Shown here piece after piece: positions 11,201 through 21,567 of a stretch of 64,000 nucleotides of DNA. The DNA lies in assembly GCF_933775445.1 (NCBI RefSeq), contig NC_065875.1, positions 20,397,555 to 20,461,554 of the forward strand, in the 5' to 3' direction. The stretch comes from Argentina anserina (Eukaryota; Streptophyta; Magnoliopsida; Rosales; Rosaceae). How positions within the stretch are numbered: position 1 is the stretch's first letter; each line of letters starts with the position of its first letter. A program made the translations under genes and the position numbers. The notes beneath the pieces were generated by a model. That model saw only the letters and a list, made by a program, of their open reading frames with translations. It did not search any database and had not been told where the DNA came from.

Positions 11201-12800
11201 CAGAGAATATCCACAAGACATGATGCTGCAATATGAGAAAGCAAGTATACCGTCACGTCATCATAGTATAGAAGTTTCATCAGTATGGTGCGCTGAAACA
11301 ACAACAAATCAACTACGTTACATCTGATATACCAACACACAGAAACGAACTAGAACATTTCAAGATAGCTTACGGAAACAACAACAAATCAACTACATTA
11401 TATCTGGTATACCAACACACACAAAGGGTTCTAGAACATTTCAAGAAAGCTATTCAAAAACTAAAACCAATTCAGTTTTACCTCTTCTGGCATTCTATCC
11501 AAAGTTCTCATCAGCTGAACAAGTGTGCGGACCATTTTACACGCCGAACTCCTGCACATGAATAGTCTCCAAACTCAGAAACCAGGACAAAAAGAACAGG
11601 ATGAGGATGAAATCTAGTTTCAGTTTAAGTGACCTCATCTGGTTGGGAGTAATTTCTGTTGTGGAGTTGTACTTGAATGTCCCACCCTGTTTCTTGTTAC
11701 CAGATCGATTGATATTCATTGAAACCTCCTGGCTATCAGTATTTGAATAGCTGAAAGAAACTGCAGGGCAAGAGAAAATCAATTCGGTCAAACTGTCACA
11801 GAAAATTTACACTCTAAATTCAACCAGCATTGCATACAAGTAAATTGATAAAATTGTAATTATCCGGCATAAAACTGTGGTGGATAATGGAAACATTGAA
11901 GTTTGTGGTAACATATGGTGATAATCTAAATGAGTAAGCGCCATCCTCTAGCTACAATTATTCATTTAGGACAGAAAGTCTTACATGTGTATTCCTCTAT
12001 CATCGGCCCTTCAACATCTTCACACACACAGAACAGAAGTGTTTTTAAGTACTTCTTCTGCAAGGCGTCGTACACACCTACCCATATATACAAAAATTAA
12101 GTTAAACAACAGCCAATTTCAGAAAATGTGAAAGAACAGCACAACTTTGAGCTCATCAAAATCAGTGAACTCCAACTGATACCTTTCTCCATCCAATCAA
12201 TAAGCCTGCGAGATTCTTCATCCACTGGCATTAGCTTTTTGATCTTCATCTCTGTTGAAGATGCCGAAATTGAAACCGAAAAATCACAAACCGAGTTTCA
12301 ACTATGGCAAAAAAAATAGCAACTAAATCTAATTTATAAACACATATCTACCCAAAGCAGGAACAGATTTATCATTGAAGTACTTCTCCGGAAAAAGGCC
12401 TCGGATGTAACTGATGTTGAATATAGCGATCCGAAGCAGGTTCCTCGTCTAACATCCACAGAAAAACACAATGATAGCTCAATTTCATTGTCGCAGTCAA
12501 AGAAAACATAGAGCCTAGCAATTAATCATGATAACCTAGGGTTTCTTGGACCAAAATTCAATTGAATTAGCAATCGGTAAACGACGAACAGCGACTAGGA
12601 TTTACATGACTACAGATCTATGAGCGGGAGATTGTTAATTACCAGAAGAAGCGAGTCCAGCTCGGTAATCTCCGCCTCCTTCAGTTTCTGAGCCACAACC
12701 TGTAAGCATGATTATAAAGTAATTAGTGAGATTAGGACTGATTTAAGCTCAGATCGCTGAGGATAAGGAAGAGCTCGGAGATCTTCCGGAGGCTGACCAT
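8278..12800 (-). CDS. ASY1: Meiotic HORMA-domain axis protein ASY1
   Basis: Twenty-two coding exons on the minus strand join without a phase error to 617 residues; Arabidopsis ASY1 has about 596. Exons: 12798-12800, 12643-12699, 12352-12448, 12183-12251, 11985-12077, 11634-11760, 11482-11551, 11251-11292, 11019-11147, 10808-10924, 10657-10699, 10512-10550, 10190-10320, 10043-10055, 9857-9933, 9661-9762, 9414-9264, 9160-9084, 9006-8949, 8839-8673, 8568-8431, 8331-8278. The HORMA domain covers about residues 10-225 ([27 protein letters not shown]). An acidic linker follows, then a winged-helix/SWIRM-like region at about 400-480, then a basic tail ending [14 protein letters not shown] that matches the ASY1 C-terminal closure-motif region. 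ASY1 organises the meiotic chromosome axis for synapsis and crossover control. Exon 1 is only the ATG (weak donor GTCAGC); the 13-nt exon at 10043-10055 would be missed by most gene finders. Confidence 0.93.
11291..11455. repeat. 80-bp tandem duplication in an ASY1 intron
   Basis: Two copies with an 80-bp offset, both beginning near GAAACAACAACAAATCAACTAC and sharing ATACCAACACACA and TAGAACATTTCAAGA. The repeat lies between the 42-nt and 70-nt exons and leaves both splice sites intact. Confidence 0.85.
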
Positions 12801-12836
12801 GGCTTCAGCTTTATCGGAGGAGAAATGAGAGAATCG

Positions 12837-12863
12837 GAGGAGAGAGAGAGAGAAAGAGAGAGT
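12837..12863. repeat. (GA)n stretch in ASY1 5' UTR
   Basis: GA-rich microsatellite upstream of the ASY1 start, reading CT-rich in the sense transcript. Confidence 0.8.
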
Positions 12864-13013
12864 GTGGGTTTGGGTTAAGCGAAAGTTTGAAATGAAAGTG
12901 AGAGGAAATGTGGGGTGTTGTTGGCGGGACTCCGAAATTGAAGCTCTAAATAGTAAATGCACCAATTGAGTAGAGTGGAGTCAACCCTTGCAAGTCAAAA
13001 GTCTCAAAACAAT

Positions 13014-13491
13014 GCCAGGTGTTACTGTTTTTTTTAATCAAATACCAATATGATTTTTAAATTAATTAGTAACGAGTACAACTAAGTCCAGATGCAGCTA
13101 TTACATACACTTCTGCCGCCATCTTACAGACGGAACAAGAAGATATGAGAACAAACTCTCACAATGGTACATAGGATAAACTACACATTAGAAATAATTT
13201 AACCAACTCTCAAACATTTCATCCACTCTAAAGATGAAGGCAATTATAAAACCTAAAACAAAATAGAATTCAGATAAATCTGAATATATAGTTATGAACT
13301 TAAGCTAGACCTAAGCCCAAAATTGAAAGCATGAAATAAACGATGGAAAAGAAAACCAAAATTGGGCCCAAATGTTGAGATCAAGCCCAAACCACAAAGC
13401 TTAACCCTAAGATGAGTGTAGCAAACGCCGAGACACCACTACCTCTTCTGCAACACCGTAGTCGTTCAACCACCGGCCAGGCGTTACTGTT
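13014..13491 (-). mobile_element. Short non-LTR retrotransposon-like insertion with 16-bp target duplication
   Basis: GCCAGGTGTTACTGTT at 13014-13029 recurs as GCCAGGCGTTACTGTT at 13476-13491, differing at one base. The enclosed 446 bp begin with a T run, which is a poly(A) tail on the minus strand. A long direct repeat with poly(A) at one end is the signature of target-primed reverse transcription (5'-truncated LINE, or a SINE or retrocopy). The body has no recognisable protein. Confidence 0.7.
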
Positions 13492-14697
13492 GGTGTCTTG
13501 GTGATCGTCAAAATGTGAATTGCTTTCCATAATTTATTTTTTCATTTAGGAGCTTTTATTCATACTTCTTAAAAACAACACTTACATTTTTTTTTCAAAT
13601 TAAAATTGACTTTGTCAACTTATATGAAATTACCAAAAAGATGAATATAAGAATAAATAAAAAATAATTCAACACCATACATTTGATTTCTCAAATTTTT
13701 AGGAATATTAGGGAGGTGTAAATAGAATTTTACCTACTTATAAAAGGAAAATGGAGTTCTAATTAGTACGGAGGTCCAAGTGTCGATTTAGAAGGTATGA
13801 ATAGAAACTCTCTTTTATTTTTAAGAAAAAGATTCTAAAAAAAAAAGCTTATAGAGCTTACTATTAATTAAATAAATAGTGTATATTTGAAACATATTAT
13901 ATTCTCCATCATTTTCGGAGCTCATACCCTCCTAGGGTTCGTGAAGGCTGCGAAGCTCTTCCTTTGCCATGTCAGGCCTGTTGAGAGATAGGTGATGAGA
14001 TGATTAGGCCTTGAGCTTCTCTGGGCTGCAATCATGTAGCTTGGGGATTAGTCATTTGGGATTTCTTTTAAGTTTTCTTTCTCTTGAAATGTTGGGCATG
14101 CTTTAGGCTCTTTAGAAAGATCCCTACAATTGTAGGGTTAGGATGTTAGGTTTCACTCGTCACTTCTTTATAAAAGTACATTGTAGGGATATGAGGTCAG
14201 AGGTTTAAGTTTGAAGTCCTACCCTTCAGTTATAGGTACTTGCTTTCGTTTTATTTATCTTTTGGTTTAGTTTTATTAAATTTCAGTTTTCAGTCTTTAT
14301 AGTTGTAGGGAATAAAGAGATTGTTATATACTTATATTGGAGCTTGCTCCTGCGGTCTTGCCTAACTCTTTAGCAATATTTGGTTGTGATTGGCTTAATG
14401 TCAGATGCATTTATTCATTTTTTTTAAAAAAAGCTGTTATCCAAAACCTAATAATTTCACATCTACCTATTAATGGGGAGATCATAAAAAAAATGTATGA
14501 AAGAGATATACAAAGATATTATCCTCTTGCTATGGAATCATTGCACATGTCATACTCATCAATTTGCCAAGAAAATCAATGTAATCCCTATAGAAATAAT
14601 ATCCATTGCATATCAATTGGTGTACAACATTGTAGTATAGTGGAGAGCATCAATAATGCTAAAATTGAATAAGAAATGTATCATTAAGTAGTCTAAG
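13492..14697. other. Intergenic, no gene seen
   Basis: AT-rich sequence. An open frame at 14337-14672 has no recognisable domain, no splice context and poor codon bias. Confidence 0.5.
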
Positions 14698-15262
14698 TAA
14701 GAGCATCAATGTATAAGCAACCTCTCTGCCCTTATTGGTAGGGTTACCCTTTTCCCACTCTCAATCGGAGAGAAACTCGCATCAAAAGTTGGTTTCATTT
14801 AGAAGGTATGATTTCTCAATATTCAATACATTTATTTGGGTTTCGTTGTATTTTTTTCTTTAATGAACTGGCACTTGCAAAAATCTTTTTCACAAAAAAG
14901 ATATACAAAACAATTGGTATTTGATGATATATAAAAATTAAGTGTGGGGCTACTGGATGATCAGAGTAATTTAGTGTTTAAGACTATGCGATGAGGAAGC
15001 CAAAGAGAGATTGTGCATAGTGCATACTGAGTAATTGAGGATTCGTGGCAAATATTTGAAAGAATGTAAGAACAAAGTAATGAGGTAAGTTGACTTTCAA
15101 CTTAAGATTAATGTGCAACAAAACCTTAAGTTTGTCACTAAATTAATGAGGACAATAAATTATAATGGACAACTCCAGTCTCAATTTTTTTAAAAACATT
15201 TAGTGACAAGTATTTGAGGTAAACTTGTACATAAAGATCTCCTTAAGAATTACCTTGCTATA

Positions 15263-15505
15263 AGAATTCCAATAACTCATAAAACTCATCAGAGTCGGTC
15301 TATAAGAACACCTTACCAAAAATCAACACATTACCATAAACATAAGTATTCCAACAACTCATAAAACTCATTAGAGCCGGTCTATAAGAACACATTACCA
15401 TAAACATAAGAACCAACAACTCATAAAACTCATCAGAGCAAGTCCATCACTAGTACACGATTACAACTCTCGTTCTAAAAACTCATACCATAAACATAAT
15501 AACCG
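15263..15505. repeat. Irregular tandem repeat, about 62-82 bp
   Basis: Three copies begin with AACTCATAAAACTCAT at 15274, 15356 and 15418. They share GGTCTATAAGAACAC and ACCATAAACATAAG and shorten progressively. Confidence 0.8.
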
Positions 15506-15895
15506 TACCTTCTCATTCAAAAGTTTTGTTGTGCTCTTAGGGCCTACAAAATCTTCTTCTTCTTCTAAATGAGGGAAATACCCATTAATTATTTCTAGAT
15601 AACTACTTACTGCTAGCAAGCTGAAAACCTCAAACAAGATTGTTGTCGCCGGCGGGCTGCACGGGGGCTCCAGCTGGCTCGGTGGGCACAACAGGGTCTC
15701 CAACGGGCGCAACGGGCTCTACCGTCTCCAACGGGCGTGGAGGGCTCTACCATATCTTCAGCATGCACAATTGGCTCCCAAGTGTTATCTCCCTTAGCCG
15801 CCTCAGCTTGGAGTCAGGCATCCTCTGCCTCTATCGAAGCTTGGGCAATCATTGCAACAACTTGGTTTTGTGATGGTGGGGTGGTGGTTTTTTAG

Positions 15896-16320
15896 GATGC
15901 AGGATGACAACGTCAGATACTGAGCTACAAAGGCTTCTTAGGTGGGGTAATCAAAGAAACTGTGGTGAGAGAACAATAAAAATTGCTTTAAACCCCAGCT
16001 TTATCACCTTGGTAACAACTGCAACTCTGACGGCCTATGTTGTCTTCAAGTTCTCATACTTCATTGAGTTCAATCCTTTAATGCAACTCGTGAAACTCGC
16101 CTCGGATGATGTAGGATGACATCGTTTGATATTGAGATGCAAAGGCTTCTTAAGTGGGGTAGTTAGAGAAACCGTGGTAGGAGAACAGTTAAAAACTACC
16201 TTAAACCATAGCTTTATCACCTCGGTGACAACCGCAACTCCGACGGCCTCTATTGTCTTCAAGTTCTCATACTTCATTGAGTTCAATCATGTGATGCAAC
16301 TCATGAAACTTACAAAAAGG
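15896..16320. repeat. About 212-bp tandem duplication
   Basis: Two diverged copies, offset 212-213 bp: AGGATGACA at 15901 and 16113, and GTTCTCATACTTCATTGAG at 16050 and 16263. The minus strand is partly open across both copies and would encode the repeated peptide NSMKYENLKT. This hints at a decayed repetitive gene, but no family is recognised. Confidence 0.8.
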
Positions 16321-18665
16321 CTTCATGGACCCTATAAAAGCTTGAATTAGATTGAATAAATGCTTGTTTCAAACTAACTTATTTCTTTCTTCCCATATTA
16401 AATTAAACCAACATTATATCATGAGTGGTAGCAAATATGGCAACACCATAAGAGTAAACTTTCGAGCTTATGGACGTAAAAACACTCTTGATCCAAGTTT
16501 AGGGTTTTGAAGTTGGAATGAAAATGAAGGAGAAACCGTTATAAAGGTGTAGCGACGCTTAATGCATTTGTTGAGCCAGATAAAAGTGTAGTAATGGCTC
16601 ATTTTGCTTTATTCATATATTCATTAATGACTTCAATAAACAATTTAGTAAGGATAACTCTAGTATCAAAATTTAAATATTAGTCGCAAGAATATGAGGT
16701 AGATTTGTAGATAAAGATCCCCTTAAGCATTACCATGCTATAAAAATAACTATTTCACAAGGTATATAAAATTTTGGATTAAAACCATCTTTGGTCACTT
16801 GGTATAAAATAAAATGAATATAAATCAACTATATCTTCTCATCGACATCACAATCAGATTTTTTCTACTCAGAATCCCCTGGTGAAAAACATTCGGCATC
16901 AGCAAGATAAGCGATGGTTGTCGAGAACGTCATTTGTCAGCCTTTACAAGTTTGTGGTTTATTTAGGACTGGTTTTGAGATTTCAAGGTTAGATCTATCA
17001 CTAACTCTTTGGATCTATTTGAAAGGTTGGCATTGATTAAATAAAAATCAATTTTATGATGTGGAGCCCAATCCCAATCAAAGAAAGAAGGACAAAATTG
17101 GGTTGTAGAAAGAATTGCAACATCTGAGGATTGAGTGTTGCCAAAATACAGTTGTTGAATTTTAAGATATAGGCAATGAGAGTAATTTAAAGTTTGAAGT
17201 TCATGTTATTTGAAATAGAATATGAAGTTTATTTTTTATTTTTGCATTGAATGAGATTAAAAATAAGTGTTTAGGTATGAAAGTGTTGTGTTTGCAATTG
17301 TGAAATCCGGGTTATATTAGCAATCCCATAATAAGTGTGAACTAATAAACATAGTGTTTGCTTGGTTAATACTGTAAAAAGTTGGAGATAAAAATTTGAA
17401 CAAGTTAAATTTGCCATGTCATATAAATTTGACAAAACTTAAAGACATCTTCATTAGAGATGCTCTTAATTAGTGTATATAAAGTCAATTACGAAGATGA
17501 GATAAAGCAAGTTGGGTTATCACAAACAAATTAACATTTAACTACGAATTATTGCAACTGAAGAAATATAAAGATTGTTCTAAATATCGTTAACCATCCA
17601 CTTTCAATCACTGAGTTTAATTATCATAAAGTTAAAGGAAAATGCTAAACATAAAAAAACAGTACAAAAAACCTATACTAATGATGTGTCATGTGTCCAC
17701 ATCATCTATCTAATCCTAATAATATCCAACTTGTCTCTCATATTAATTTTTTTTGAAACAACAACCAAACAACGATTAAAATGAAAAATAATATACACGT
17801 GCTATTATCCAGATTTTCCAATATGAACAATGTTGTGTACTTCTCGTGTTCATCCTAAAGCAAAACTCTTTATCTTTGTTGTAGTTAGAGAAAACCACAT
17901 GAGAATTTCCCCATATCTATGGTCATGAACTTGTATTGTGCTTCTTCTAATCGGTCTTTGATCTTACATGTAGCATTCATTGAATCAAAAGCTTTTTATA
18001 TTTTCTATTACAAAAAATCTATTGTGGGAAAGGACAATCAAGACATGAATTTGTTGTTGATCAATTGAAACAGTGAAAGTATATAAAGGTTGGCTGAATA
18101 AGTATATAAAGTATATAAAGCATGTTAACTAGACATTGATGATAGGCCTCACCAATCTTCAATCACCTCCCCATATTCTGTAATCTTCTCTATCTTTCCT
18201 TCTTTCCTCCTCCTCTTCGTTTTTCTTTTGTCTTGCTCTATAGTCTCCTTGCTGGTAAATACAATGATGATACTTTAATCTCATCAAATCTTTTACTTAG
18301 GTAAAGAATTTAATTTATTACTAGGATTTATTAAGCTAAATTGAAAAAAGAGGATGATGTGGTCAAGCCACGTAGGATGCCACATCATTTGGTATTGGTT
18401 TTTTGTAAAATTTTATTGTACGTAGCACTACTCCTTTCAAAATTACTATTTTCACCATCACGCTTCCGAACAAAAAATGTTATCCAGCTTGATGATAAGA
18501 TTATACAATATAAATTTTGTATTAGGAAGACTTTGACTACCCTAGAAACATGATTTTAATTTTTGGTTCTTTAGTAGGGCCAGCCTCCGAAGTCAAATAT
18601 GAGAACTTTGTCGACAATTAGTGTAATTTGAGGGCCTAACGATCTTTTTGACACATGAAAAATCC

Positions 18666-18672
18666 TATAAAA
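18666..18672 (+). promoter_or_regulatory. TATA box of the captured gene
   Basis: CCTATAAAAGAGG lies 91 bp before the ATG at 18757, with a CT-rich leader between. Spacing and context are typical of a plant core promoter. Confidence 0.55.
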
Positions 18673-18756
18673 GAGGGGTTAAAACTTGAGACACAACAGT
18701 TCACTTTCTCTTTGAAAACCCACAAAACTCTCTCTTTCGAATCCCAGTTCATCACC

Positions 18757-19123
18757 ATGAGTGGGAACCCTGTGATTGATAGTCTTGTTACTGGTGCGAA
18801 CACTGCTTGCCACTGGATTCACCACTTTCGTCATTTAGCTGATGAAGACGAAGTGGCCGAAATGGCACCCATCCCCTCTTTCCTCCCCTAATCTCCACGT
18901 CGTTACTTTTCATGTGGAGCCGCTGGTGGTTATGAAGAGTGTATGTCCAAGCTCCACCTTCCAGATGAAGGCGATTGATATCGCAGCTATGGCTCTAATT
19001 CGAGCTGAGGAGAAGCGTCTCGACAGACTTGCCACTGCCGCCACAGAAGCTGAGCAGGCTATCGACACCATATTTGATGTTGTTGATGGAGTTGTTGACG
19101 ACAAGTTAGGTTTTTTGAACTAA
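18757..19123 (+). pseudogene. Small unrecognised gene inside the long-IR element, frameshifted
   Basis: The ATG at 18757 opens a 44-residue frame (MSGNPVIDSLVTGANTACHW, then an Asp/Glu-rich end) that stops at 18889-18891. An overlapping frame continues to 19123 with an Ala/Glu-rich helical segment (IAAMALIRAEEKRLDRL, then a run ending VVDGVVDDKLGF). The two halves look like one protein of about 120 residues split by a shift near 18880, though the short frame could be genuine. I do not recognise the family. A TATA box lies upstream, and a second, more decayed copy lies at 19340-19650. Confidence 0.45.
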
Positions 19124-19339
19124 AGTACGTACATAGTTATATATTTAGAAATAATGGGTTAGTCGCTAGCTAATTTATTTCAAAGAGATCGAAGTATATT
19201 TGTAACCCTAAGAACACAAAGAAGTTTTGAGATGGAACGAAATGGTTAGGTCTTTATGAGTTTTTGTACGTTAGTTCTTGTGTTTTTGGTTTTATCTTGC
19301 CATTGTAGTTGGTTTCTGAAACAATCATGTCATGAAAAT

Positions 19340-19650
19340 GGAGTGGCCCTGTTGGCACCAACCCCGCCTCCTCCCCAAATCTACACATCGTGACCCTTCG
19401 AGTGGAGGAGCTCATTCGCGTCGGACTGTTGGTGATTGTGGGAGCATCTCTCCAAGCTCCACCGTGCAGATGACGGCAATCCAGCTCACAGCCATGACTC
19501 TCATTTAAGATGAGGAGGAGCGTCTAGCCGCTAAAGTTGAGTTGGTCTTTGTTGTTGTGTACTTGACTGTCATCTATCTTGTAGCTACAGTGCTGGTTTA
19601 GACCGAGGAAGAGCGTTTGGTTGCCACCGCGAAAGATAATGAAACCTCAA
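19340..19650 (+). pseudogene. Decayed second copy of the captured gene
   Basis: Sequence parallel to 18845-19040: CTCCAAGCTCCACC against TCCAAGCTCCACC, CAGATGACGGCAATC against CAGATGAAGGCGATTG, and GAGGAGGAGCGTCT against GAGGAGAAGCGTCT. In-frame stops (for example TAA in CTCATTTAAGAT) and indels leave no usable frame. Confidence 0.6.
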
Positions 19651-20957
19651 TAATCATAATCTAACGACAAAAAATCACATTTCACTTTGAGATAGAAAGA
19701 AGACGAGGCCGCTCCCATAAGGGGTTTGTGAGGGGAGATGAAACTTTTCAACGAATAATAAACATTTACTACAAATTTACCAAAGATAAATCTATCTTCT
19801 TGTATCTTTTAATAATTTTTATTGCGTTTTGTAGTTGGATGAAAGATATATCAGAATATAAGGAAAATCTTCACATTAATTTGTATTCAATTGAATAAAA
19901 TAAACATAATAGTGAATGGTAGGAAGTAGCAACACATGGGGAGTAAACTTTAATGCTTACGGACGTATAAACACTTTAAATCCAAATTGATTCTAAAAAA
20001 ATCCAAATTAAGTGCTTTAAAGCTGGAGTGAATAAGGGATTGTGTGTAGGTGTTTGAGTTATATGATATAGACGAAGACACTTCGTATATTGCAAATCTC
20101 TATAAACTAAGCAATCAAAGCATTGCTAATTTTATAGACAAAAGGTAATTATATATGTTTCTCTTGTACAATAGCATCCAAATTTTCATGTAAATCTATA
20201 ATTCTATAATTCAAATAATTTATTTAACTTTAGTGCTACATACACCAAAAAAAATTACAAAAATCAATACCAAATGATGTGGCATCCTACGTGGCTTGAC
20301 CATATCATCATCCTCAATTGAATGATTTCATAGTTTTTTTTTTCAATTAGCTTAATAAATACTAGTAACAAATTGAATTCCTTACCTAAGTAAAGGACTT
20401 GATGTGATTAAAGTACTATCATGGTATTTACCAGCAATGAGACCATGGAGCAAGACAAAAGAAGAATGAAGAGGAGGAAAGAAGGAAAGAAGGAAAGATT
20501 ACAGAATATGGGGAGGTGATTGAAGATTGATGAGGCCTATCATTAATGCCCAGTTAACATGCTTAATATACTTTATATACTTATTCCATTGATCATATAA
20601 ACTTACTTTCACTGTATCAAACTATCAATTGATCAACAACAAATTCACGTCTTGATTGTCCTTTCCCGCAATAGATTTCTTGTAATAGAAAATATAAAAA
20701 GCTTTTGATTCGATGAGTGCTACATGTTAGATCAAAGACCAATTAGAAGAAGCACAATACCAGTTCATGACCATAGATTTGGGGAAATTTTCTTGTGGTT
20801 TTCTCTAACTACAACAAAGATAATGAGTTTTGGTTGAGGACGAACATGAGAAGTATACAACATTGTTCATATTGGAAAATCTGGATAATAGCAAGTGTAA
20901 TTTTTTTCTCCATTTTAATCGTTGTTTGGTTGTTGTTTGACTTGTTTCAAAAGAAAG

Positions 20958-21266
20958 TAAGAGCATCTCTAACACTGTTAGCTATATACATAGCTAAAAC
21001 TAGCTAAAAGTAATATTTAGCTACACAATATCATCGTTATACTCCAGCAGTGATAACTATTTTTAAGCTAATTCAATTTTCAACACATAAATATAATTTA
21101 GCTAGAGCTATTTTCTCTTTCCTCCCTAGCTATATTTTAACTAGAATTTTTAGCTAAAGTTAAATCTAACTTTTAAATAGCTAATCTGATGGAGTTAAAA
21201 ATTATTATAAACTTTGTTAAAAAGCCAAATTTTGTCAAAATAACTAGTCTTTAGGAGATGCCTTTA
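20958..21266. mobile_element. MITE nested in the right arm of the long-IR element
   Basis: TAAGAGCATCTCTAA at the left and an inverted GGAGATGCCTTTA at the right enclose about 300 bp rich in TAGCTA motifs. The left arm of the host element gives the empty site (TTTCAAAAAAAATTAATATG in reverse), so the insertion is directly demonstrated. TAA/TTA at the borders fits a 3-bp target duplication. Confidence 0.75.
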
Positions 21267-21331
21267 ATATGAGAGACAAGTTGGATATTATTAGGATTAG
21301 ATTGATGATGTGGACATATGACACATCATTA

Positions 21332-21567
21332 CCCGGAATATGGATATCATATGTGCAGGCTTTTGCAACAAAGAACCTTCTTATTTCTAAAATAAAACAG
21401 CATATATTAACCTTTAAATATCAAGAAACCTTATTTCTAAGCTGATTATCAGTCAGCAGTTTGCGAAGCCGCAGAACTTCACAACAAACAGAACACTATT
21501 CCGAGTAATGATAATTTAAAATTACAGGACAACACGTACAAGAGAGATCAAACTGTTGAACTGCCAT
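21332..21567. other. 3' flank of SSP4-like gene
   Basis: Spacer between the long-IR element and the phosphatase stop codon. Nothing recognised. Confidence 0.4.

Larger units (their letters stand above)
14698..17469. mobile_element. Possible large element bounded by inverted TAAGAGCATC ends
   Basis: TAAGAGCATC at about 14698 and GATGCTCTTA near 17460 form inverted ends like those of many plant MITEs. Inside are two tandem-repeat zones and a 60-bp motif found twice (about 15187-15260 and 16680-16745, sharing TAAAGATC and TTACC.TGCTATAA). No transposase is visible. This could also be two unrelated MITE fragments. Confidence 0.35.
17679..21331. mobile_element. Long-inverted-repeat DNA element with captured gene
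   Basis: The left arm (17679-18430, about 750 bp) and right arm (20231-21331) are near reverse complements. Both ends carry TAATGATGTGTCAT followed by GTCCACATCATC, and both inner ends carry TAGCACTA. Matching inner blocks include CAATCACCTCCCCATATTCT, TGATCAAC and AACCACGTAGG/CCTACGTGG-type words. The right arm is longer because a separate MITE is nested in it. The 1.8 kb centre carries a small promoter-equipped ORF and a decayed second copy. No transposase and no clear target duplication are seen. Long inverted repeats of this kind fit a non-autonomous MULE or Pack-MULE, but the class is an inference. Confidence 0.75.
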
